The notes beneath the pieces are model-generated. The model was not told where the DNA came from. It did no database searches and worked only from the letters and a program-made list of their open reading frames with translations. Of a DNA stretch of 64,000 nt, positions 45,473 through 53,573 are shown piece after piece. The stretch's first letter is position 1; every line of letters starts with the position of its first letter. The stretch is from ZC4RG30 sp039932715 (lineage in GTDB: Bacteria; Pseudomonadota; Gammaproteobacteria; Steroidobacterales; Steroidobacteraceae), in the NCBI GenBank assembly GCA_039932715.1, contig JBDTPN010000013.1, positions 18,683 to 82,682 of the forward strand. The letters are read 5' to 3'. The position numbers were made by a program, and so were the translations under genes.

Positions 45473-46567
45473 ATGGTTCCTCGCGTTCTCCGTGTCGCCG
45501 CTGTTGCAATGTCGCTGGCACTGCCCGCATTCGCCGAGGAGACCCTGTCCACCGGAGCGGTTGTGCTGCCTGCCGTGGACGGTGTGTTCGAGGCGTTTCG
45601 AACTCATCCGCTGGTGGGCCTGGGCGACGATCACGGTCTCGCGTCTGGCATGGATCTGTGCGCCACACTCATTCGCGATCCTCGCTTCGCCCGCGAAGTG
45701 GGAAACGTCGTGGTGGAGTTTGGCACCGCGCAACATCAAGACGTGCTTGATCGCTATCTGAATGGCGAGCGACTTCCTTATGTGCACTTGCGCTCGATAT
45801 GGACAGACACAGTCGGCTGGATTCCTCCAGCAGGGTATCTTGGCTTCGCGCGCTTTCTTGCCGCCGTGCGCTCAGTCAATAAATCATTAAAGTCGCAGCA
45901 GCGCATCCGCGTGTGGCTGGGCGAGCCGCCGATTGACTGGAAGGCTCCTACACGCGACGAACTCATGAAGGCGATGAGCGTGCGCGATAGTTATCCCGCT
46001 GGGCTCATCGAGCAACAGATCCTCGCGCAACAGCGCAAAGCCCTCGTTATCTACGGATTCGAGCACCTTACTGGTGGTCCGATGCTTCGTGGAAAGATCG
46101 AGACGACCCACCCGGGCGCTTTCTTTACGGTGATTCCGTATGGCGGTGCGCATCGACCAGCCGCTTGCATGCCGCTGCTGGACCAGGCTGCGAAGATATT
46201 GCCGACGCCCGTGTTTGCCATACCCGCACCTGGTGGTGCTTCCGATACGTTGCGCGAATGCCTAACTCGCGGACGCCAGGTTTTCGACGCCGTGCTGCTC
46301 TACGGTCCTCCCGACACTCTGACCAGAGGGGCATACATGCCAGACTACGTGCTTGACACGGATCTGCGTCTGGAGATGCAGCGTCGCGCTCAATTGGGCG
46401 GAATGCCACTCATACGATTTCCCGCCAATCTTTCGCTGCGGCGGGCCGACTACGATGTAGATCTAGATGCGCCCGGTTTCAGCGACCTCATGGATGCCAT
46501 GTTTGCGCGGAACGATAAGGACGGGGTGATTACGGCCGCCGAGTATCAGGATCCAATACCCAAGTAG
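45473..46567 (+). CDS. Exported EreA/Tiki-superfamily-like protein with C-terminal EF-hand (cassette 5)
   Basis: From ATG 45473 (AAAAGG upstream) it has 364 residues: a signal peptide ending AFAEE (about 20), then an erythromycin-esterase/ChaN-like pattern (LVGLGDDHGLASGMDL; NVVVEFGTAQHQDVLDRYL; KALVIYGFEHL) in which LGDDHG takes the place of LGExHG. The end has one EF-hand loop (ARNDKDGVITAAEY). The longer reading from 45389 begins in the repeat and is rejected. The activity is unknown; a metal-dependent hydrolase or haem-binding role is possible. Confidence 0.68.
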   Translation: MVPRVLRVAAVAMSLALPAFAEETLSTGAVVLPAVDGVFEAFRTHPLVGLGDDHGLASGMDLCATLIRDPRFAREVGNVVVEFGTAQHQDVLDRYLNGERLPYVHLRSIWTDTVGWIPPAGYLGFARFLAAVRSVNKSLKSQQRIRVWLGEPPIDWKAPTRDELMKAMSVRDSYPAGLIEQQILAQQRKALVIYGFEHLTGGPMLRGKIETTHPGAFFTVIPYGGAHRPAACMPLLDQAAKILPTPVFAIPAPGGASDTLRECLTRGRQVFDAVLLYGPPDTLTRGAYMPDYVLDTDLRLEMQRRAQLGGMPLIRFPANLSLRRADYDVDLDAPGFSDLMDAMFARNDKDGVITAAEYQDPIPK

Positions 46568-46689
46568 TAATCGGGACACGCTATGGGACACACTGTCCCA
46601 ACCGCCTAACAATCACGTGCGTTGATCCGCAATGTGCCAGTAGTCAGGTCGCGCTCTTGTCTGATCTTCTCCGAGGAGCAGTCCACCCA

Positions 46690-47736
46690 ATGAAACCCGG
46701 CTATACAGTAGTTTCGCACAAGAGCGTCTACTCGCTTGTTGCACGTCTCACTAGGGCAATTGCGAATATCGCCGTCGGATGCCTGCTTATAGTGTCTGCC
46801 AGCGTCAACGCCGAGATTATTGAGTCAGGCTTTGTAAACATTGGCGGAATCGACCAGTGGGTACAGATTCGCGGCACGGATGCTGGGAACCCTGTGCTGC
46901 TTTGGATCAACGGTGGTCCAGGAGGTTCGACAATTCCAGACACCTTTGCTTTTGAACCATGGGAGAAATACTTCACGATTGTAATGTGGGATCAACGTGG
47001 AGAGGGTAAAACATTCGAGAAATACGGCCCTACTCTCGCCGACACTATGACCGTACAGCGAATGAGCGAAGACGGTGTAGAGGTAGCCGCGTATTTGCAT
47101 AAGCGCCTTCCGAAAGTGCGCATCGTGCTCCTTGGACACTCATGGGGATCAATTCTCGGCATTCACATGATCAGACAACGCCCTGACCTTTTCGCGGCAT
47201 ATGTGGGAACGGGTCAAGTCACCTATCTGCCGGCCCAACTGGAGGCGGCCTATCCAAAGTTACTCGAACGAGCAAAGAAGCTCGGCAACATAGAAGCATC
47301 GATGGAATTGATTAATGCAGGATTACCATCCGACTCCAATCCTGCTGCCTATGAGATCGCGAATAAATGGGGCGCTCAAATGGAACCGCCGCGACAACCG
47401 CCAATCCGACCTATTCAGTCGCCTGCGACAAACGCGCGGCCTCCAAGCTACATTGCCGACGGTGTGACGTTCTCGAGCAAGACCCTTGACTCCGCGATTA
47501 CATCCGCGAACCTTCCGTCAATGGGTGTGGCATTCACTGTTCCGATATTCTTCTTTCAGGGTAGCGATGATCTTGTTACGACCACTGCTGTGGTTCGCAC
47601 GTACTTCGAACAAATAAAAGCGCCGGCGAAGGGCTTCGTCGTACTCGAGAATGCGGGCCATTCAGCGATATTTCGGGCGAGAGATGCCTTTCTTGATGCT
47701 CTGCTTGATCGGGTAAGGCCCTTGGCCACGCAATGA
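46690..47736 (+). CDS. Proline-iminopeptidase-like alpha/beta hydrolase, exported (cassette 5)
   Basis: From ATG 46690 it has 348 residues. A signal or anchor (about 18-41) is followed by the S33-type oxyanion motif GGPGG (75-79), WDQRGEGK (100-107), the elbow GHSWGS (S151), the acid at D293/D294 (GSDDLV) and H324 (NAGHSAIF). The cap is short. The base composition looks less GC-rich than the core region. Peptidase activity is suggested by the motifs but not certain. Confidence 0.84.
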   Translation: MKPGYTVVSHKSVYSLVARLTRAIANIAVGCLLIVSASVNAEIIESGFVNIGGIDQWVQIRGTDAGNPVLLWINGGPGGSTIPDTFAFEPWEKYFTIVMWDQRGEGKTFEKYGPTLADTMTVQRMSEDGVEVAAYLHKRLPKVRIVLLGHSWGSILGIHMIRQRPDLFAAYVGTGQVTYLPAQLEAAYPKLLERAKKLGNIEASMELINAGLPSDSNPAAYEIANKWGAQMEPPRQPPIRPIQSPATNARPPSYIADGVTFSSKTLDSAITSANLPSMGVAFTVPIFFFQGSDDLVTTTAVVRTYFEQIKAPAKGFVVLENAGHSAIFRARDAFLDALLDRVRPLATQ

Positions 47737-47833
47737 GCAAACGCCAATCTCGGGTCACGAGACAATCGAACGCGACAAGCCGTTTGGTAGGCGACCAGTC
47801 CCGCTAATATTGGCCAAGCGACAAAGACGCTTG

Positions 47834-48012
47834 AAATGGAGGTGCCAAAGAGGTGGCAAGCCTTTTTGGCGACGTGTAAGTGTTTGATCGCAATGCTAGA
47901 ATTTGGATCGTCCGTCCAATCCATCATCGGCGCAACCGATATGCGTCGGTCTATGTCCTTCATTCATTGCATCTTTTTCTTGATAAGTCGGTCCAGTCAA
48001 GCATTGAAGCGA
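47834..48012. repeat. att repeat copy 6
   Basis: AGGTGCC at 47840 and AGGTGGC at 47851, the terminal sequence, GTCCGTCCAAT (47910-47920), core 47915-47944, the dusA ATG at 47961-47963, and degraded upstream sequence. On the minus strand the DusA-start frame stays open for 135 codons into the hydrolase gene, so the tail beyond the repeat is accidental. Confidence 0.82.
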
Positions 48013-48122
48013 CGATCGCGATCTCCCTCGGCGCGGGACAACAAGATCGCGTCCTGGCGAGTCCTCAGCTACGACTTCCTGTCTATCCTTGGGAAACGGA
48101 GGGTCCCAGTGCGCATCGATGC

Positions 48123-49004
48123 TCAAGCGAACCTTGCGCTCTCTTGCACATCAACGCCCATGCCTTGCAGGTGGCGTGGAATACCGTCCGGCCCTAGAAC
48201 GTGCAGCATTCCGATCGCCACGAAGGTGGTTTCTCCAGTTGCGAGAAGCGTGTCGATCCACTGAGCCCACCAATTATTGCGCTCCCGCTGCATGGCGCCG
48301 TACAGGTTAGGAAGCTTGCGCATGCGATCGAGCGAAGCTGAAATGGCCGTCCCGGTGGCCGTTACCCATGCATACTCCTTTTCGGTCGGGCCTCGCTTGT
48401 CGGCATCGAAGTAGTCGAAAAGCCATGCGATGTACTCGCTTTGGGCCTTGCCTGACATGAACCTAACGAATGTTTCGAAGCTCGGGTACTCGTATCGAAG
48501 GCTCTTGGCGGACTTCGCTGCGCGACCCAGAAGCGCGCGGTCTGGATAGACAGGCTCGTTGGCTGCTGCGCCGAGTCTTCTGGCTCCATACGCTGCCGCA
48601 AATACATAGTACGCGCGCCACGGCTTCATGTGCTCGATCGAAGCACTTTCTATGCCTAGTTCCGCCATGTACCGGAAGGCTCGCTCGCGTACAGGCGGAT
48701 CGAGCGCATCAAAGAGTGGACGTTGCGAGTCAAAGCCATATTGGAGGTAAAGCTGATTAATCTGATCGGGTGACATCGGAGGCGCAACTTCTTCCCAATG
48801 CGTCGAGCTCTGCTCAAAGGCAGTTTGAATGGTCGGCGTAAACCACGACTGGTCTTTTGCCTCAGAGAAACCCAACAGGAAGACCCGCGCTTTTCCGCGT
48901 TTTGCCAACCAGAATAGCGGACCGCGCTCTGCTGCGTTGGCCGCCTTGAGGGCCGGCGCGATCGCCAACGCGCCTATAGATATAGCCACCTGCCTACGAT
49001 GCAT
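48123..49004 (-). CDS. TraB/GumN-family exported protein (cassette 6)
   Basis: The 293 residues have a signal peptide (about 8-24) and the TraB/GumN/Tiki pattern: GPLFWLAKRGKARVFLLGFSE at the start, EEVAPPMSPDQ, and the C-terminal VAIGMLHVLGPDGIPRHLQ typical of the family. The usual GxxH of the first motif reads GFSE, so a metal-ligand histidine may be missing. The function is not known. Confidence 0.78.
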   Translation of the reverse strand: MHRRQVAISIGALAIAPALKAANAAERGPLFWLAKRGKARVFLLGFSEAKDQSWFTPTIQTAFEQSSTHWEEVAPPMSPDQINQLYLQYGFDSQRPLFDALDPPVRERAFRYMAELGIESASIEHMKPWRAYYVFAAAYGARRLGAAANEPVYPDRALLGRAAKSAKSLRYEYPSFETFVRFMSGKAQSEYIAWLFDYFDADKRGPTEKEYAWVTATGTAISASLDRMRKLPNLYGAMQRERNNWWAQWIDTLLATGETTFVAIGMLHVLGPDGIPRHLQGMGVDVQESARFA

Positions 49005-49174
49005 TTACCCTCCTAATCGACGCCATCTGATATATACCTAGATGCGTCAGGTGTGTAAAAGGTCGCATTGCGTGACGACATTGAATAGCGCGGGTCACGT
49101 GCTTGTGCTCTTGCGCGGGGCCTTCGGCAAGCGCAGGCCTCGCGATTACTGAGGAAGTCGGGGCTCATATAGCG

Positions 49175-49582
49175 ATGGCTGGAGAGCTATTCGAGGGAAC
49201 CTGGAAGCTTGCGCTAGAGAAGTCCAGAATCGCCGCAGATTTGCAGATTGAAGAAATTATCATGACCATCACGAGGATAGGCCCGAACTCGTTTCGAACG
49301 GTTCAGGACATCACATTCAAATCGGGTGAGAAGCGGCATCAGGAATTTGACCGCACTCTGGATGGCAAAGAACATTCTGTAGCCGCCACTGCAAGTGATG
49401 ATCATCAACGCTCCATCATTGCCAGAAGGATCGATGCGAATACTCGAGAGATCACAAACAAGCTAGACGGTAAAGTCACTGAGAAAGTCGTTTCCGTAGT
49501 AGCTCCCGATGGGCACAGCATGAAGAATGTCGAACACGAATCCAGCGGGAACGAATGGGTTTCGATCTACGTGCGTCCGTAG
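49175..49582 (+). CDS. Small beta-rich protein, unknown (cassette 6)
   Basis: The 135 residues from ATG 49175 (GEL FEGTWKLALEKSRI) look like a short lipocalin-like or calycin-like beta sheet of the kind found in single-domain soil-bacterial proteins (FRTVQDITFKSGEKR; SVVAPDGHSM). There is no signal peptide from this start. A longer start at 49103 cannot be excluded. It ends 15 bp before repeat copy 7. Confidence 0.6.
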   Translation: MAGELFEGTWKLALEKSRIAADLQIEEIIMTITRIGPNSFRTVQDITFKSGEKRHQEFDRTLDGKEHSVAATASDDHQRSIIARRIDANTREITNKLDGKVTEKVVSVVAPDGHSMKNVEHESSGNEWVSIYVRP

Positions 49583-49591
49583 AAGCCTCGA

Positions 49592-49770
49592 CTTGGAGGT
49601 GCCAAAGAGGTGACAAGCCTTTGTGGGAGCGTAAGTGCTTGATCTGAACGCTCGAATTGCGATCGCCCGTCCGCTCCATCATCGGGGCCACGGATATTCG
49701 TCGGTCTATGTCCTTCATTCAGCGCATCTTTTTGTTGATGAGTAGGTCCAGTCAAGTATTGGACAGACCG
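49592..49770. repeat. att repeat copy 7
   Basis: AGGTGCC at 49597 and AGGTGAC at 49608, the terminal sequence, core 49670-49699, the dusA ATG at 49716-49718, and upstream sequence to ATTGGACAGAC (49758-49768). A one-base deletion relative to the other copies shifts the DusA-start frame before the boxes. Confidence 0.83.
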
Positions 49771-49900
49771 AAGTCCAGGTACGCCTTTCTTGCCCCCACT
49801 GGATGGGCACATTTGATCCCCGTAGTACGGGACTTTGGAATAGCGCCGGTCTTATCCAGCTAGGGGGCGGATTGCGCTAGAGGGACGAGTAACCTTTGGA

Positions 49901-50113
49901 TCATCGCCCGTACTCCGCCTCAGTGAGGTGCGGTTCCTGCTCTCGGGCCAGCCGGGCAATGTGTTCTACATATAACTGCTGCTCGTGATCGCTTGGGCAA
50001 TTTAAGTTTGCCTCAGAGCCTTGCTGCAAATGATGCCTGCTCGACTCGCCCCTACGGGCAATCAACGGAAAGCCACACTCGCCCCCGCCGCCTCCGCACG
50101 TCTTGCCCAGCAC
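49901..50113 (-). CDS. Small open frame with a strong ribosome site, unknown
   Basis: The 70 codons start at GTG 50113, with AGGAG eight bases upstream. The product has a CGGGGGECGF stretch and an acidic, helical end (EQQLYVEHIARLAREQEPHL). I do not recognise a family. It is the only candidate gene in the 49771-50258 gap. Confidence 0.33.
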   Translation of the reverse strand: MLGKTCGGGGGECGFPLIARRGESSRHHLQQGSEANLNCPSDHEQQLYVEHIARLAREQEPHLTEAEYGR

Positions 50114-50180
50114 CTTCCTCGCTCCTTTTCCAGGTCCGTGAAAGCAGCTTGGGCCCCCAAAGGTGAATATCGGCTGAACT

Positions 50181-50225
50181 GCTCGTACTACTGAGTCACT
50201 ACTGTGCGTTTAGGGGCGCTTTTGA
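50181..50225. repeat. Remnant of the right part of an att repeat (copy 8)
   Basis: CTCGTACTACTGAGTCACTA and the following bases match copy 1 at about 35036-35075 with few differences. The box pair that follows in copy 1 is absent. It is probably the decayed far end of the array, just before the transporter gene. Confidence 0.66.
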
Positions 50226-50258
50226 GATTTCATCGTGATGAGCGTCCACCTACACGAC

Positions 50259-51308
50259 TTAGTCGTGTTCGTGGAGATGATGAGCGTCCGGACAATGTGG
50301 GTGCGCGTGAGTCAGAGCTGTATGTCGATGCCAGTGCCGGTGGCGGACACCCGGGGCGACGGGATCATCGTGAACATGCTGGTGGTGTTCGTCATGAACG
50401 TGAACGTGATCATGTTCCAGCGGATCATGCGTGTGCTTGTGTACATGCAGTTCGGTCAGATGCAGCCAAAGGCCGACAGTCATGAGCGCACCCGCAAGCA
50501 GCAACGGCAGTGTCACGGCCTCCCCCATGGCCACCGCCAAAAGGGCGCCAAAGAATGGGGCGACCGAGAAATAGGCGCCGGTGCGAGCGCTGCCGAGGTG
50601 CCGTAAGCCGATCACGAACAGAGTGAGACTCACGCCATACGCCAGAAACCCGACGACAAGGGCAGCAGCGACGTAGGGGATCGGGGGCAGCAGCGCACCC
50701 GCCACGAAGGCCAGGCACAGATTGACGAGACCCGCGACCAATCCTTTAATGGATGCGATCCACGCAGCATCAGACAAGGACACCTTTCGCGTCAGGTTGT
50801 TATCGAGTCCCCACGCAAGACAGGCCCCCACCACCGCCAGGGTCGGCACTGCGCCGGCAAGCCTGGCCTGACCAGGCCAACCCAGGACCAGCGCGCCCGC
50901 GACTATGGCGGCCATGCCTAGCGCAATGCGGCGATCGAAGTTCTCGTGAAATACGAACCAGGCCAGCAATGCCGTGAACACCGCTTCGACATTGAGAAGC
51001 AACGAAGCGCCCGATGCGGGCATGCGCGTCAGTCCGAACATCAGCAGGACAGGCGCCATAATTCCGCCGGAAACTATGGCGCCAACAAACCATGGAACTT
51101 CCCGCTGCGGCAACGAAACCCGGGGCGCACGGGTGATCAGGCGAAAAGCCAGCAGCCCCAGTCCGGACCCCAGGTACAGCAGGCCAGCAAGCATCCACGG
51201 GCTGACCGATCCGAGCAGCACCTTAGCCAGCGGTGTTCCCGCACCGAACAGCAACGCGGCCACCAGAGCGGCCATCACCCCTGGTTGAAGAATTCCAACT
51301 GCCCGCAT
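50259..51308 (-). CDS. EamA/DMT-family transporter with a 24-histidine C-terminal tail
   Basis: The 349 residues contain ten membrane helices in two EamA repeats (FGAGTPLAKVLLG; GLDNNLTRKVSLSDAAWIASIKG). About 65 residues after the last helix hold 24 histidines and one Cys (THDPLEHDHVHVHDEHHQHV). Such tails bind Zn, Ni or Co in metal transporters, while most EamA proteins move metabolites and lack them. Metal export or metal-gated transport is a reasonable guess. Confidence 0.86.
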   Translation of the reverse strand: MRAVGILQPGVMAALVAALLFGAGTPLAKVLLGSVSPWMLAGLLYLGSGLGLLAFRLITRAPRVSLPQREVPWFVGAIVSGGIMAPVLLMFGLTRMPASGASLLLNVEAVFTALLAWFVFHENFDRRIALGMAAIVAGALVLGWPGQARLAGAVPTLAVVGACLAWGLDNNLTRKVSLSDAAWIASIKGLVAGLVNLCLAFVAGALLPPIPYVAAALVVGFLAYGVSLTLFVIGLRHLGSARTGAYFSVAPFFGALLAVAMGEAVTLPLLLAGALMTVGLWLHLTELHVHKHTHDPLEHDHVHVHDEHHQHVHDDPVAPGVRHRHWHRHTALTHAHPHCPDAHHLHEHD

Positions 51309-51459
51309 GCGCGACTCCGCTCGGCACCCTTAATCGTGCAATCACAGTGTACTTCCCGCCAGCCCCCCCCCAACAAGCGGGCTCATGGCAAGAAAGACTT
51401 GCGGCAAGTGAGGCGGGATGTAGAGTCGTTCAGTTGACGGGACTGTTCGGGAGACAAAT

Positions 51460-52041
51460 GTGCAATTGAATATCCGACATCGTTACTTAGTTCTTGGCGC
51501 CCTGGCGGCAATACTTGCTGCCATATGTGTTCCCGCGATGGCTGATCCGCCTGCTCAGGCGCCCGCGCACGGGTGGCGTAAGAAACATGACCCATATTAC
51601 GTTGGCTATACCGGACACGAGTGGCCGCAAGACTATGGTGTCGTCGAAGGCGGCTGCAATCATAAGGAGGTTGGGACCGTAGTCGGTGCTGTCATTGGCG
51701 GCGCCATCGGTTCCAAGGCCGGTGATGACTCCAACCGAACTGTCGCGGTTATAGTCGGCGCCGTGCTTGGAGGGATCGTCGGGCGGGAGATTGGTCGGGA
51801 TATGGACAATGGCGACCGCGGTTGCTTCGGTCATACGCTGGAACTGGCGAAAGACGGCCAAAACGTGCACTGGCAGAATACAACGACGGGTGTTTCCTAC
51901 TTCTTGACGCCTGTGGCGCGCACGAAGTCCGATGGTGCGTCCTGCCGACAATTCAAGTTGATGGCAACGCGCGCGGGGACATCGAGCACACAGAACGGTC
52001 GTGCATGTCGCAGCGGCGAGAGCACCTGGGAAATCAAGTAA
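51460..52041 (+). CDS. Glycine-zipper (17 kDa surface-antigen-like) exported protein
   Basis: The 193 residues start at GTG 51460 with GGGAG upstream. A signal peptide ends near AMADPP (about 29). A glycine-zipper membrane segment follows (VGTVVGAVIGGAIGSKAG, then VIVGAVLGGIVGREIGRD, about 71-112), then a beta-rich periplasmic end with two or more cysteines. It is probably an envelope-integrity protein of the outer membrane. Confidence 0.82.
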   Translation: MQLNIRHRYLVLGALAAILAAICVPAMADPPAQAPAHGWRKKHDPYYVGYTGHEWPQDYGVVEGGCNHKEVGTVVGAVIGGAIGSKAGDDSNRTVAVIVGAVLGGIVGREIGRDMDNGDRGCFGHTLELAKDGQNVHWQNTTTGVSYFLTPVARTKSDGASCRQFKLMATRAGTSSTQNGRACRSGESTWEIK

Positions 52042-52584
52042 AGCGTGCGATCAGGCTTTGGGCCAAATCCTGAAGCGCGCCGGATCGACGTAGGAAGGCA
52101 CACCCAGCGATGACATCGAAGCCCTTAACTCATTCCTTGCTTTGGAACACCAGCATCTACACTCCGTCCGTTGAATTAGAGGTAGCGGCGACAGTTCCTT
52201 CGGCGAAGTCGGTCTGAGATCGCGCAAAGCTTATCCTCACACGGGAGGGATAGGAGTTGCGTCTGTTCCGAAGCGCTGGAAACTCTGACGCATGCGACCA
52301 GAATCAGCCGGAGATCCCGTCATGATCTCAAAGGCTACCGCTGCCTGGCTGATCACCATTCCGCTGCCATTGAGCACCCTGCACCCTCGCGAGTATCGGG
52401 TACCAGGTGAGGAGTCGCTTGCGAGCCCGGTCAGCGGAAATACCGCGGCCAGGCATGAACACCGGGTCGTCACCCACTTTCCAAAATTGATGGAAGCCTC
52501 CTTCACCGTGCTTCCGTTGTCACGCGCGTAAAGATAGAAGAATGGAAGCGCATGCCGGTTCGTTGAGCCCCTGACACCAACCCG
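52042..52584. other. Gap without a recognised gene
   Basis: Two frames overlap antisense here, 79 codons on plus (52292-52531) and 89 codons on minus (52237-52506). Neither has a recognisable motif or clear ribosome site. A sequence at about 52170-52193 vaguely recalls the att box but lacks the 11-bp pairing. Confidence 0.5.
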
Positions 52585-53493
52585 TCAAACGCGCTTCTTG
52601 CGCGCCACCGCGATGAACGCTGCCAGATAGTCGGTGGCGGCGTCGGCGGCGCGCAGCCCCAAGTGAATCTTCTTGGGCACGCCGTGCCGCCCCAGTCGCA
52701 CCGGTGCGATCGCCACCTTGTGCCTGTGTTCCTCCACCAGCCAGCGCGGCAGTGCCGCAACCCCGCGATTTGCGGCGACCATCTGCAACATGAGCTCAGT
52801 GGATTCAAGCACCTTGTGGGCCCGGGGCGTTACCCCGGCAGGCGACAGGAAGAGTGCAAAGACATCCAGGCGGTCCGTGTCTACGGGATAAGTGATGAGC
52901 ACTTCGTCACGCAGCTGCTCCGGCTTTACGTAGGCCGCACTCGCCAACCGGTGTGCGCTGCTTACAACAAGCACCTGCTCGTAGTCGAAGACGGGCTCGA
53001 ACGTAAGTCCAGGTCGCCGCTCCGGATCAGGTGTCACCAGCAAATCGATCTCATGATCAAGAAGTGCGCCGATGCCGCCGAAGCGGAATTTCTGTTTGAC
53101 GTCGACATCCACTTCGGGCCAGCGCGGCATGTAGTCCGCGGCCACCTTCAGCAGCCATTGGTGACAGGGGTGACACTCCATGCCAATGCGCAGCGTGCCA
53201 CGTGCGCCATGGGCGAAACGCAGCAGGCTCTCCTCGGCATGTTCGATCTGCGGCAGGATGTGACCGGCGGCTTCGAGCAGTGAAATGCCTGCCTGCGTAA
53301 GCACGAGGTTGCGACCCTCGCGTTGCCAGATGTCCGTGCCCAGGGAGCTTTCGAGCTTGCGCATGGCATGACTTAACGCCGACTGCGTCAGGTGCAGCGC
53401 ACCGGCCGCGGCGGTTACGGAACCTTTCCGGTCCACTTCCCGAACCAGCTCCAGGTGGTATCTCTCCAGAATCTTCGTATGAGTTTTCTTCAT
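52585..53493 (-). CDS. LysR-family regulator, MetR-like
   Basis: From ATG 53493 it has 302 residues: an N-terminal helix-turn-helix (REVDRKGSVTAAAGALHLTQSALSHAMRKLE, about 17-47) and a LysR substrate domain. The MetR feature MECHPCHQWLL (about 111-121) is present. It is divergent from a MetE-like methyltransferase gene, the usual MetR arrangement, so homocysteine is the expected co-inducer. Confidence 0.86.
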   Translation of the reverse strand: MKKTHTKILERYHLELVREVDRKGSVTAAAGALHLTQSALSHAMRKLESSLGTDIWQREGRNLVLTQAGISLLEAAGHILPQIEHAEESLLRFAHGARGTLRIGMECHPCHQWLLKVAADYMPRWPEVDVDVKQKFRFGGIGALLDHEIDLLVTPDPERRPGLTFEPVFDYEQVLVVSSAHRLASAAYVKPEQLRDEVLITYPVDTDRLDVFALFLSPAGVTPRAHKVLESTELMLQMVAANRGVAALPRWLVEEHRHKVAIAPVRLGRHGVPKKIHLGLRAADAATDYLAAFIAVARKKRV

Positions 53494-53573
53494 GATTTGG
53501 CATATTCTTATCATTTCCCTTCATGGTCAAGAATCAATACATTGGAGCTCGATTTTCGATGAGGTAGCCCTAC

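Larger units (their letters stand above)
34867..50225. mobile_element. Array of integrase-less cassettes accreted at the dusA attachment site
   Basis: The intact dusA 5' end (34867-34915) is followed to the right by fragments of the same 5' end at 37980, 41713, 45411, 47915 and 49670. All are in the same orientation and all follow a shared terminal sequence with paired AGGTGAC/AGGTGCC boxes 11 bp apart. Between them lie groups of one to three genes. This is the pattern left when elements insert repeatedly at one att site, each bringing a new dusA start and displacing the old one. No recombinase gene is present in the array. Integration into dusA by dedicated tyrosine integrases is established for phages and islands. 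That these small units are mobilised in trans is my inference. Confidence 0.72.

Noticed and set aside
46585..46599. GGGACA-CAC-TGTCCC hairpin after the cassette 5 EreA-like gene.
   Set aside because: There is no T run after it, so it is not an intrinsic terminator; no other role is evident.
34867..50225. Superintegron with attC sites.
   Set aside because: The repeats contain dusA codons and direct-repeat boxes, not paired GTTRRRY/RYYYAAC sites, cassettes hold several genes in both directions, and there is no intI gene.
50204..50606. Plus-strand frames rich in Val/Met/Arg opposite the transporter tail.
   Set aside because: They are the complement of the histidine codons of the EamA tail.
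52170..52193. Sequence resembling the att box (GAATTAGAGGTAGC).
   Set aside because: The second box is not 11 bp away and the following ACAAG is missing.
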